Below are positions 42,206 to 49,777 of a stretch of DNA of 64,000 nucleotides, one piece after another (positions within the stretch are counted from its first letter, which is position 1; every line of letters starts with the position of its first letter). Under the pieces are notes generated by a model that was given only the letters and a program-made list of their open reading frames with translations, was not told where the DNA came from and ran no database searches. A program made the position numbers and the translations under genes. The stretch comes from Streptomyces stelliscabiei. GTDB lineage: Bacteria > Actinomycetota > Actinomycetes > Streptomycetales > Streptomycetaceae. Where the stretch lies: NCBI RefSeq assembly GCF_014873495.1, contig NZ_JADBGF010000001.1:10106001-10170000 (forward strand). Reading direction: 5' to 3'.

Positions 42206-42254
42206 GCAGGTCAGCGACTCAGCGCACCGAAGGTGCACTGAGTCGCTGACCTGC
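42206..42254 (+). terminator. Long compound hairpin after DUF4232
   Basis: 17-bp perfect arms GCAGGTCAGCGACTCAG (42206-42222) and 42238-42254, with an inner GCACC-GAA-GGTGC stem. Its right part overlaps the 37-bp repeat arm. A related block (GCGACTCAGCGCACC) occurs at 41305. 42283-42500 holds only a repetitive stretch encoding Ser-Pro-Gly-Asp-Ala-like repeats on the minus strand, outside any gene. Confidence 0.75.
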
Positions 42255-42282
42255 GGTGATCAAACTCCGATGACACAAACTC
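42246..42282 (-). repeat. Right arm of the 37-bp inverted repeat
   Basis: Reads CTGACCTGCGGTGATC... to AAACTC, complementary to 40114-40150 except for one base. Confidence 0.9.
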
Positions 42283-42500
42283 GGCCCGGAGGCTGAGGAC
42301 GGTGAGGTGTTCCGGCAGAGGACCCGCGTGGCCGTGGACCGTGGACCACGCGCGCCCTGCGCGTCTCGCGCCGCCGGGCTCCTGCCCGACGCGCCTGGCG
42401 GGCGATCCGGCGAAGGTGGTGACCGGCGACCCGGCGGACGCGTCGCCCGGCGATCCCGCGGACGCGTCCCCGGCGATCCGGTGGACGCCCCGTCGGCGAT

Positions 42501-44132
42501 CTAGCGGGTGGCCCCGGTGTGCTCCCGCACAGTGGCCGCCTCGCTCGCGGCCGTCCCGGCTCCTGGCTCGGCGCTCTGCTTCGCGAACCCGCGCCGGCCC
42601 GGCAGGATGGCGAGGACGATCAGTGTTCCGGCGGCCATGATGATCCCGCCGATGAGGCTGGTCTGGGCGACTCCGTGGGCGAAGGCCTGGTGGACGGCGT
42701 CCACGGCGGCCTGGGCCTGCTGGGGCCCGGCGGCAGGGTCCTGCGCGACGCGCTCCGCGACGGCCAGGCCGGCGCCGACGGAGTCCTTGGCGGTCTCCAT
42801 CGCCTCGCCCGGGAGCCGGTTGCCCACCAGGTCGGTCAGTTCGTCCCGGTAGGCCGTGCCGAGCAGCGAGCCCAGCACCGCGATGCCCAGCGCCCCGCCC
42901 AGCTCCAGCGCGGTGTCGTTGACGCCGCCGCCGACGCCCAGCTCGGACTCGGGGAAGGAGCCCATGATCGTGTCGGTCGCCGGGGAGATGGCCAGTCCGA
43001 GCGCGAGGCCCAGCATCATCAGCGGCGCCAGGAAGTCCCCGTACGTCGACCCCTTGTCGATCTGGGTGAGCAGGAACATGCCCGCCGTGCCGACGGCCAT
43101 GCCGGTCACGGCCATCACCCTCACCCCCAGCTTCGGGGCGAGCACCCCGGTCACCGCGGACCCGAGGAACACCGCACCGCCCAGCGGCAGCAGCCGTACA
43201 CCCGTGTCCAGGGCGCCGTAGCCGAGGACGAACTGCAGGAACTGCGTCACGTAGTAGATCACGGCGAACATACCGAAGAAGAAGAACATCACCGCGAGCA
43301 TCGAGCCGCTGAAGGGCCGCAGAGCGAACCTGCGGACGTCCAGCATCGGGTGCGGGTGCCGCAGCTCCCAGGCGACGAAGGCGGCCAGACCGGCACCGGC
43401 GACCACGGCGGCGGTGCCGGGGCCGGCGCCCCAGCCGGAGTGCGGGCCCTCGATGGCGGCGTAGATCAGGGAGCCGACGGTGACGATCGACAGCAGACCG
43501 CCGACGTAGTCGATCCGGCCCATGCCCTCCGCCTTGGACGGCGGTACCAGGGCGAGCGCGCCGAACACGGCGGCAACGGCTATCGGCACGTTGATCAGGA
43601 AGGTCGAGCCCCAGGCGTGGTCCTCGAGCAGCCAGCCGGAGACCAGCGGGCCGACGGCTACCGCCACCCCGGAGGTCGCGGCCCAGGCGGTGATGGCCTT
43701 GGCCCGCTCGCTGCGGGGGAAGGTCGCGACCACCAGGGAGAGCGTGGCCGGCATCACGACCGCGGCACCCACGCCCATGATGGCGCGGGCCACGATGACC
43801 AGCGAGGTCTCGTCGACCAGGCTGCCCATCACCGAACCGCCGGCGAAGATCAGCAGACCCAGCACCAGCGCGCCGCGCCGGCTGTACTTGTCGCCGATCG
43901 CTCCCAGCACCAGCATCAGCGCCGCGTACGGAACGGTGTAGGAGTCGACGACCCACTGCAGATCACTGCTGCTCAGGCCCAGGTCGGTGGTCATGTCGGG
44001 GGCGGCGACGATCAGTGACGTGTTCGCCATCACCGTGATCAGCAGGCTCAGGCACAGCACGAGCAGCGCCCACCAGCGCCGCGCGTAAGGCCCGGTCATT
44101 TTCTCCACGGGGGTATGTGCAAGGAAGGGCAT
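42501..44132 (-). CDS. MFS multidrug efflux transporter, DHA2 (14-TM) type
   Basis: 543 residues from ATG 44132, behind AGGAGCTACTG; the frame is open to 44273. Fourteen hydrophobic helices are readable. Motifs: WWALLVLCLSLLITVMANTS (helix 1, though the usual LDxTIVNVALP reads MANTSLIVAAP), GAIGDKYSRRGALVLGLLIF (motif A, GxxxDrxGrr), IMGVGAAVVMPATLSLV (motif C area), and WAATSGVAVAVGPLVSGWLL (motif C). It probably exports drugs or the products handled by the neighbouring redox genes. NmrA-like and flavoprotein genes precede it on the same strand. Confidence 0.93.
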   Translation of the reverse strand: MPFLAHTPVEKMTGPYARRWWALLVLCLSLLITVMANTSLIVAAPDMTTDLGLSSSDLQWVVDSYTVPYAALMLVLGAIGDKYSRRGALVLGLLIFAGGSVMGSLVDETSLVIVARAIMGVGAAVVMPATLSLVVATFPRSERAKAITAWAATSGVAVAVGPLVSGWLLEDHAWGSTFLINVPIAVAAVFGALALVPPSKAEGMGRIDYVGGLLSIVTVGSLIYAAIEGPHSGWGAGPGTAAVVAGAGLAAFVAWELRHPHPMLDVRRFALRPFSGSMLAVMFFFFGMFAVIYYVTQFLQFVLGYGALDTGVRLLPLGGAVFLGSAVTGVLAPKLGVRVMAVTGMAVGTAGMFLLTQIDKGSTYGDFLAPLMMLGLALGLAISPATDTIMGSFPESELGVGGGVNDTALELGGALGIAVLGSLLGTAYRDELTDLVGNRLPGEAMETAKDSVGAGLAVAERVAQDPAAGPQQAQAAVDAVHQAFAHGVAQTSLIGGIIMAAGTLIVLAILPGRRGFAKQSAEPGAGTAASEAATVREHTGATR

Positions 44133-44215
44133 CAGTAGCTCCTGAGAGGGACGGGGCGGACGAGCGGAAGCTCTGAATTGCCCATCGGGTGGCGTCATGT
44201 TCTGCTCCGGAGCGC

Positions 44216-45223
44216 TCAGTGGCTCGGAGCACCCGCCAGTTCGCGCAGGCGAGTGTTGTTCTGCAGCGCCCACCGCATGGTCCGCGGTGGGTGCCCGAGC
44301 AGGGTTTCCAGTTGGTCGGAGAGGACGTCGTACCGCCCGCCGGCGATCAGCCTGGTCTGGTTCCTCAGGTGCGCCGCCACGTGCCGGGCCGTAGCCGGAT
44401 CGCCCAGGGCCTCCTGCAGGACGGTCTCGTCGAGGAAGGCCTTGTTCCAGGCCTCCACTTCCTCGGGGATGTAGGTGACCTGGCGTCCCAGCACGGCTGC
44501 GTAGTCCTCAGCGAACCCGTACATGTCCTTCAGCTCCGGGCCGGTGAGCGTGTAGGACTTCGAGATGTGCGGTGCGGGGTCGGCCAGCATCTTCACGCAC
44601 ACCTCTGCCACGTCGTGAACGGCGATGGGCGCGAGCCGCTGGTTGCCGAAGGGCAGGCGCAGTTCACCGTTGCTCAGCGGGCCCTGCAGCATCCAGGTCA
44701 GGTGGGGGTTCTCGGCGAACAGGGTCGCCCGCACGTTGACGGTCGGCAGGCCGGACCAGTCCAGCACCCGCTCACAGACCCAGTGCGCCCGCTGCTGCGG
44801 TGACCAGTCCGTGACCAGTCCGCCGAGCCAGGAACGCCGCTCCTCCTCCGGTTCGGTCATCTTCTCGAGCGTCATGTACGACTGCTCGTAGTTGGACAGG
44901 TGCACGAAGGCCTCGATGTCGCCCTGGGCTCGCGCCGCCGCGGCCATCACGGTGAGGGCATCGGCGTAGTACGGCTGCGGGGTCATGCTGAAGTAGATGC
45001 GCTTGACACCCTTCAGCGCGGCGGCCACGTCCGCGAGTTTGAGCAGGTCGCCGACGAAGACCTCGGCCCCGGCCTCGCGCAGCGACTGCGCGCGTTCGTC
45101 GTCCCGTCGCACGAACGCGCGCACCGGGTGGCCCTGTTCGAGCAGCATGTCGATCATCACCCTGCTCACGCCACCGACTTGGCCGCCGGCGCCGGTGATC
45201 AGAATGGGATTGCGCTCCGACAT
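44216..45223 (-). CDS. NmrA-like NAD(P)-binding protein
   Basis: 335 residues from ATG 45223 (AAGGACACAAC upstream; ATG 45238 is an alternative). Rossmann start ILITGAGGQVGGVSRVMIDM, then VRAFVRRDDERAQSLREAGA, EVFVGDLLKLADVAAALKGV and RIYFSMTPQPYYADALTVM. No YxxxK dyad is obvious; HLSNYEQSYMTLE occupies the place. Atypical extended-SDR proteins of this kind act as redox sensors or quinone/azo reductases. It lies 84 bases upstream of the MFS gene, same strand. Confidence 0.87.
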   Translation of the reverse strand: MSERNPILITGAGGQVGGVSRVMIDMLLEQGHPVRAFVRRDDERAQSLREAGAEVFVGDLLKLADVAAALKGVKRIYFSMTPQPYYADALTVMAAAARAQGDIEAFVHLSNYEQSYMTLEKMTEPEEERRSWLGGLVTDWSPQQRAHWVCERVLDWSGLPTVNVRATLFAENPHLTWMLQGPLSNGELRLPFGNQRLAPIAVHDVAEVCVKMLADPAPHISKSYTLTGPELKDMYGFAEDYAAVLGRQVTYIPEEVEAWNKAFLDETVLQEALGDPATARHVAAHLRNQTRLIAGGRYDVLSDQLETLLGHPPRTMRWALQNNTRLRELAGAPSH

Positions 45224-45438
45224 TGTTGTGTCCTTCATCTGGTGGGGGTGGGTCGGCCGTTCGGGAAGCCGAGGATGTGAAGTCGTCGAGGAGGTCGAGG
45301 AGGGTGGCGTTGACCTCGGCGCGACGCTCCTGCTGCCTGGTTGTTGGGCATGGCAGAAAGCCGTCTGGAAACTGATTGGTTTCTCACCGATGGAGGTGAG
45401 GCGGGCGGGTGACGGGCTGGGATCTCAGGGCTTCGAGA

Positions 45439-46455
45439 TCATCGTGTGGCCGCTTTTGGGCTTGCCTCGGCGATCTTCTGGAGGGCCGCGTCGGTGTCTG
45501 CGGTGGCCAGAGTGCTGTTGATGTCGGCGCCGGCCAGTGCGCCGGCCGCTGCGGAGGCTCCGACCTGGGCGACCAGATCGGTGGCGTTGCCGGCCACCCA
45601 CACACCCGGCACCTCGGTGGTGCCGGCCGTGCCGGAGGCGAAACCGTGGCCCTTCGGCAGGTCCTGCACCGGCAGGCCCAGACCTTCCAGGCCCTGGGTG
45701 CGGGCCTGCATCGGCGCGGCGACCGCGACGACGCGGCGGGCCACGACCTGGCCGTCGGCCAGGCGCACCCCGGCGAGGGCACCGTCCGCGTCGTCGACGA
45801 CCTCGGCGACCGGGGTGTCGATGACACGGATGCCGCGGGCGGCGAAGCGGGCGCGGCTGTCCTCGTCCAGGTCGGTGCCGTGGGTGAAGTAGGTCAGGTC
45901 CTCGGTCAGCTGACGGAACAGATACGCGTGGCCGATGGAGGCCGCGCCGGTGGCGAGGATGCCGATGGGCTCGTCGCGCACCTCCCAGCCGTGGCAGTAC
46001 GGGCAGTGCACCACACTGTGCCCCCAGTGCTCGGCGAGCCCGGGCACCTGTGGCAGCACATCCTTCAGGCCGGTGGCCACCAGGATGCGGCGGGCGGTGA
46101 TGCTGCGGCCGTCGGCCAGGGTGACGGTGAACCGCAGGTCCCCGTCCGCCGACGGGGCGGCGGACCCGGCCGAGACCACCTCGCCGAACACGACGCGTCC
46201 GCCGTACTGGCGCACCTGCTCCCGGCCCCGTCGAAGGATCTCGGACGGCGGGGTGCCGTCCAGGGCGATGAGGCCGTGCACGGCCTCCGCGGGCGCGTTG
46301 CGCGGGGAGCCGCTGTCGATCACGACGACCGAGCGGCGGGAGCGGGCGAGGATCAGCGCACCGTTCAGCCCCGCGGCGCCCCCGCCGATCACCACCGCGT
46401 CGACGGTCCCCTCGGCCAGCGCGTCGCTCGCGTACGCAGGAGCCGTCGCAGTCAT
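45439..46455 (-). CDS. Thioredoxin-reductase-like FAD-dependent oxidoreductase
   Basis: 338 residues from ATG 46455 (AGGAAAGGCACGAGGCC upstream; an ATG at 46482 lacks a site). FAD motif VDAVVIGGGAAGLNGALILA, redox-active pair in HCPYCHGWEVRD, NAD(P) segment PIGILATGAASIGHAYLF, and final FAD motif VPGVWVAGNATDLVAQVG. The CxxC spacing is that of thioredoxin reductases and of disulfide-forming enzymes such as GliT/HlmI. No thioredoxin gene is adjacent, so a dedicated low-molecular-weight dithiol substrate is possible. 45224-45438 is a spacer with an alpha/beta-hydrolase-like scrap on the minus strand. Confidence 0.9.
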   Translation of the reverse strand: MTATAPAYASDALAEGTVDAVVIGGGAAGLNGALILARSRRSVVVIDSGSPRNAPAEAVHGLIALDGTPPSEILRRGREQVRQYGGRVVFGEVVSAGSAAPSADGDLRFTVTLADGRSITARRILVATGLKDVLPQVPGLAEHWGHSVVHCPYCHGWEVRDEPIGILATGAASIGHAYLFRQLTEDLTYFTHGTDLDEDSRARFAARGIRVIDTPVAEVVDDADGALAGVRLADGQVVARRVVAVAAPMQARTQGLEGLGLPVQDLPKGHGFASGTAGTTEVPGVWVAGNATDLVAQVGASAAAGALAGADINSTLATADTDAALQKIAEASPKAATR

Positions 46456-46521
46456 GGCCTCGTGCCTTTCCTTGTCAGTCATGGTTCGGTCGACCTTCGA
46501 GTTCAGGGTGGTTGGAGGGGG

Positions 46522-46760
46522 TCAGCTGTTCAGGAAGCCCAGGATGTGGTCGGCGACCGTCTTGGGCTGTTCGACGTGCAGGAAGTGCCCTGCGCCGAGG
46601 ACAGCCCGACGTTCGTGATGTACAGATCCAGTCCGGCGATGAAACTCGCCGTCGCCAGGATCGCGAGGATCAGACCGTGCCTTGCCGGCCTGGAAGGCGT
46701 CGCGACGCCGGGCGGCGCGGAGGAGTTCAAAGGCATGGGTTGCCCTCAATCGCGCCAGGC
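46522..46760 (-). pseudogene. Chimeric relic: MFS helix 1 joined to a hydrolase C-terminus
   Basis: One minus frame carries RHGLILAILATASFIAGLDL and YITNVG, the first helix of a DHA2 transporter. It runs, with a frame change at about 46610, into VLGAGHFLHVEQPKTVADHI and LGFLNS, the last helix of an alpha/beta hydrolase (catalytic His in GAGH). A large deletion has joined two genes. Confidence 0.6.
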
Positions 46761-46796
46761 GTACACGCACCCTGTCCGGTGAGCTCAGGACGTTGT

Positions 46797-46850
46797 TTAC
46801 TGAACAGTCCGAAACTTACGTAGTTCTGTACTGGGTTGTCAAGTACGGCG
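46797..46850. promoter_or_regulatory. AT-richer promoter with ACTG-AA-CAGT repeat
   Basis: ACTGAACAGT (46799-46808) has symmetric ACTG/CAGT arms, followed by ACTTACGTAG and TGTACTGGG. It lies upstream of the methyltransferase at 46872 and the minus-strand chimeric relic. Operator role is inferred from symmetry and position only. Confidence 0.45.
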
Positions 46851-46871
46851 GGTCGGTCGTACCTTCCGTGT

Positions 46872-47633
46872 ATGGCGAGACCACGAAGCTCCGACCGCGA
46901 TACCGAGGCCATGCTGGCCCTCCTCGACGCGGTGGATCAGATGCCGAGCGCCAGCCTGCTGCGGGCCCGCTCCTATGAACTGCTGTCTCTTGTCCCGGGC
47001 TCGTCTGTCGTGGACATCGGCTGCGGTGCCGGGCAGGCCGTCGCCGAGTTGGCCGAGCGTGGCGTCCACGCGGTGGGTGCGGATCCCGATCCGTGGATGC
47101 TGGCCGCGGCCCGGGAGCGGTGGCCGGGGGCCGAGTTCTGGGAGGCGGGGGCGGAGGATCTGCCGTTCGCCGACGGAAGCATGCGCGGCTACCGTGCCGA
47201 CAAGGTCTTCCACGCACTTCAGGAGCCGTGGCGCGCGGTGGCGGAAGCGCGGCGCGTCCTCTGCCCGGGCGGCAGGATCGTCCTGGTCGGGCAGGACTGG
47301 GACGCCATCATGGTCGATTCCGATGATGCGGCGCTCACTCGCACGATCGTGCACGCCCGCGCCGACCTCCTGAGCACGCCCCGCGCCGGCCGCCAGTACC
47401 GCAACCTGCTCCTGGACGGCGGCTTCAACGAGGTCACCGTCGAGGTGCACACCAGCGTGTTCACCGATCCTGCGATGCTGTCGTTGCCCACCATGCTCGC
47501 CGAGCGGGCCTGCGCGAGCGGTGCCGTCGGCCGGGACCAGGCCGATGAGTGGCTCGCCGAACAGCGCCGACGCGCCGAGGCCGACCGCCTCCTCATCGCC
47601 ATTCCGTTCTTCGTGGCTGCCGCCTCCGCCTAG
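46872..47633 (+). CDS. SAM-dependent methyltransferase (class I)
   Basis: 253 residues from ATG 46872 (MARPRSSDRDTEAMLALLDA). Motif I is SSVVDIGCGAGQAVAELAER, then HAVGADPDPWMLAAARERWP, AEDLPFADGSMRGYRADKVF and motif III LCPGGRIVLVGQDWDAIMVD. The C-terminal half (FNEVTVEVHTSVFTDPAML) is typical of Methyltransf_11-type small-molecule enzymes. The gene is divergent from the efflux/redox group; common control is possible. 47634-47789 shows nothing. Confidence 0.9.
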   Translation: MARPRSSDRDTEAMLALLDAVDQMPSASLLRARSYELLSLVPGSSVVDIGCGAGQAVAELAERGVHAVGADPDPWMLAAARERWPGAEFWEAGAEDLPFADGSMRGYRADKVFHALQEPWRAVAEARRVLCPGGRIVLVGQDWDAIMVDSDDAALTRTIVHARADLLSTPRAGRQYRNLLLDGGFNEVTVEVHTSVFTDPAMLSLPTMLAERACASGAVGRDQADEWLAEQRRRAEADRLLIAIPFFVAAASA

Positions 47634-47789
47634 AGAGCAGCTGGAGCACGGGCTGCGGGGATCCGCCCGACCGGGGAACGGTGACCACGCCTGTCAGGCA
47701 GGCCGATGTGGGTTTCCTGGGTCAGCTGGGGCCCCCTCCGTGCGAGAGGCCTGGTCATGAGGGTGATGACGGCCCAGGTGTTCGGGGTC

Positions 47790-47970
47790 TCAGTACTGGA
47801 TGAGCCGTTCGTGGTCCCGGGCCTGGCGGCGTGCGTGCATCATCCACGTGAGCGACCTCTCGACGACCCAGCGGCGGGGCAGTGCGACGAAGCCAGACGC
47901 GTCCTTGGGGCGGCTGACCGCGGCCGTGTCCTCGCGCGCATCTCCGCGCAGTACGCCCACCCCCGAGCCT
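47790..47970 (-). pseudogene. IS5/IS4-type transposase, C-terminal scrap
   Basis: SRPKDASGF, VALPRRWVVERSLTWMMHAR and RQARDHERLIQY-stop are the standard end of DDE transposases (FxxLPRRWVVERTFAWL...RRLARDYE). Upstream to 48438 no gene is intact; a minus frame GVDESATSPIVAIPRERQPD may be more of the same element. Confidence 0.7.
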
Positions 47971-48438
47971 CGCCCACACCGCTCGGGAGTTCCCCACCGC
48001 ACTGTGCACGTGGGTGAGCAGGACGTCAGGCTGACGCTCACGCGGGATGGCGACGATCGGGCTGGTCGCCGACTCGTCGACGCCCAGCGGGAGTCCGTAC
48101 CGCTGCCCGCATCCGCGGGGATGGCACCCATCTCCGCGAGGGCGGCGAGGCGGAGCACTGGCACGAATTCCTGCAAACGCGGTCCGAGTTGGCGCAGCGG
48201 CGGCCGAAGTGCCACTGTCTGCTGCGGTGAGGCGTTCGGCGACTGACCGTGCAGTTCGAGCCCGGCGACACCGTGCATGCGGTGGAGCAACTCGACTGGT
48301 TGCGGGCGCAGTTCTTCGGCCAGCCGCCCGGGCGACCGCAGCCGCCAGCAGAGCGGCCCGGCTGAGGCGCATGAATTCCAGGTACGCGAGCCTCATCTCC
48401 TGTAAATCGAGACTCGCGATGGGGTTGGGGGCGTCGCG

Positions 48439-48665
48439 CTACGTTGTGTGGTTTCGTCGGTACGCGTCGAGTGTGCGTGGGCCGAAGGCGTCAGGCAGTA
48501 CTTGTTCGATCGTCTTGATGCCGCTGATGGTGTCGCGAAGCATTCCGGGTGCCGAGTGTTCGAAGAGGAGCTGCCTGCAGCGTCCGCACGGCATGAGGCG
48601 CTTCCCGTCGCCGTCGCCGTCGCCGTCGACGCATGCAATGCCGTCAGTTTGCCTCCGCCGGTCAT
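48439..48665 (-). pseudogene. Cytidine deaminase remnant
   Basis: One frame begins MTGGGKLTALHAS. A second continues DGDGKRLMPCGRCRQLLFEH, APGMLRDTISGIKTIEQVLP and DAFGPRTLDAYR-. The PCGRCRQ motif holds the two zinc-ligand cysteines of cytidine deaminases, but the HAE motif and N-terminal half are absent. A run of GTCGCC repeats (48607-48630, read as Asp-Gly) sits at the frame change and may have caused it. Confidence 0.65.
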
Positions 48666-48689
48666 GACGAGGTTGGCCGGCTACTTCGC

Positions 48690-48905
48690 CCGGCTGGGGC
48701 AGGGTCCGGCGAAGGCGCTCGCCGGACCGGCGCGCTCGCCTTCCAGCAGCTGCTCGCCGGACGGGGACGAGGGCGAAAGCGGAGCGGACGACACTGGATG
48801 CGAGGGTCGGCCGCGCCAAGGACAGCGGGCAGTTGCGCGAGGACTTCACCAGCCGCGCTCTCGTGCTGCTGCTGATGGCCGCGCCACCGCGGCCTGAGCA
48901 CAGCC
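48690..48905 (+). pseudogene. TetR-type C-terminal scrap
   Basis: The plus frame RVGRAKDSGQLREDFTSRAL then VLLLMAAPPR resembles the end of TetR ligand-binding domains (AxxxGxLRxDFxxxDLxLLLMA). An adjacent frame carries TGALAFQQLLAG. No DNA-binding domain. 48906-49228 contains no recognised gene. Confidence 0.45.
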
Positions 48906-49228
48906 CGGAAGGCGGGCTCCACCACGCCACGACGCACCATCAGACGCCTTCCCGCTCAACAACGTGACAGCGCCTTCATAAGACCTTTTTGAGGTCCCGG
49001 AGAGCGTATCGACTTGTGCGGGCAGCGTCTCCGATATCCCATGTGCTCGCCGTGTGCATACACGGCGAAGTGTTTGTGGAAGGCGTTCTGCCGGGGCGGC
49101 CCGCTGAACATCGCCCGACGCGGCCACCCTGCCGTTTCCGAGGGTGCGGACGGCTACCTCTGCCAGACCTGCTGACACCGACTCTGCGGGCGGCGCCGAT
49201 CAGCACCTCAACAGTCCCGTACGAGCTT

Positions 49229-49248
49229 GTGGTTAAGAGGTTAACCAC
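49229..49248. promoter_or_regulatory. Palindrome GTGGTTAA-N4-TTAACCAC
   Basis: Perfect 8-bp arms (49229-49236, 49241-49248) around GAGG, 127 bases before the small secreted-peptide gene. The TTAACC-type half-site is common in MarR/TetR operators. Function inferred from position. Confidence 0.65.
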
Positions 49249-49374
49249 TCAACATTCGGGGTGCCGCCGCTGGGTCGGGAGTGGGCACATGCCTGACGCT
49301 TGAACAGTGCTGCGGAAAGTGAGCATGTCCACCAAGCCCGGAAATCCGGTCAATCTGTGAAGGGAAGGTGAGCA

Positions 49375-49521
49375 ATGAAGAAGAGGGCTCTCCGCGGCAT
49401 CGTCAGTGCATTCCTGGTCGCCGCCGCGGCCGGTGCCGTTCTTTTTGCTGCCCCAGCCGAGACGGTCAACGTGGCGGCGTCGGATCCCTGCTTGCGTGTC
49501 CACTGCTTTCCGATCGGCTGA
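49375..49521 (+). CDS. 48-residue secreted peptide with two cysteines
   Basis: ATG 49375 follows GGGAAGGTGAGCA. The product has a textbook signal peptide (MKKRALRGIVSAFLVAAAAG, AVLFAAPAE) and a very short mature part of about 12-18 residues ending DPCLRVHCFPIG. A CxxxxC loop could form by disulfide. Start, ribosome-binding site, signal peptide and stop are all clean, which argues for a real gene below usual length cut-offs. It precedes an LLM oxidoreductase gene by 256 bases. It could be a signalling or modified peptide; no family recognised. Confidence 0.65.
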   Translation: MKKRALRGIVSAFLVAAAAGAVLFAAPAETVNVAASDPCLRVHCFPIG

Positions 49522-49543
49522 TACGCAGAGCTGACCCGGTTCG

Positions 49544-49696
49544 TTGGCTACCAAGGTCCAGTACACCCTGATCTCCGGACAGGTGGTCCACGACGTGGAC
49601 TCCCCGACGGGACGGACCCGAGCCGAAGCGGTGCAGCGCATCGGCGCCCAGGGCGCCGGCCGGACATCGGGTGGTTCCTGCTGCCAAGGGCACTGA
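49544..49696 (+). CDS. Possible second short peptide gene
   Basis: A 50-codon open frame from TTG 49544: LATKVQYTLISGQVVHDVDS, RTRAEAVQRIGAQGAGRTSG, ending GGSCCQGH. No clear ribosome-binding site and no signal peptide. It could be the tail of a decayed gene. Listed because it lies between the secreted peptide and the oxidoreductase and ends in a Gly-Ser-Cys-Cys motif. Confidence 0.25.
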   Translation: MATKVQYTLISGQVVHDVDSPTGRTRAEAVQRIGAQGAGRTSGGSCCQGH

Positions 49697-49777
49697 CCCG
49701 CGCGGACCGACACGCCTCGGATGGCGCCCACCCTTGCTCTGGCGAAGTCGCCTCACTCCACTTGAGAAAGAACAACC

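Noticed and set aside
42211..43956. A 581-codon minus-strand frame overlapping the MFS gene
   Set aside because: Arg/Gly-rich out-of-frame translation of the transporter; the hydrophobic helices are only in the other frame.
49544..49696. Calling the SCCQGH peptide a RiPP precursor
   Set aside because: No modification enzyme of a known RiPP class is adjacent, and its start codon has no ribosome-binding site, so only a low-confidence entry is kept.
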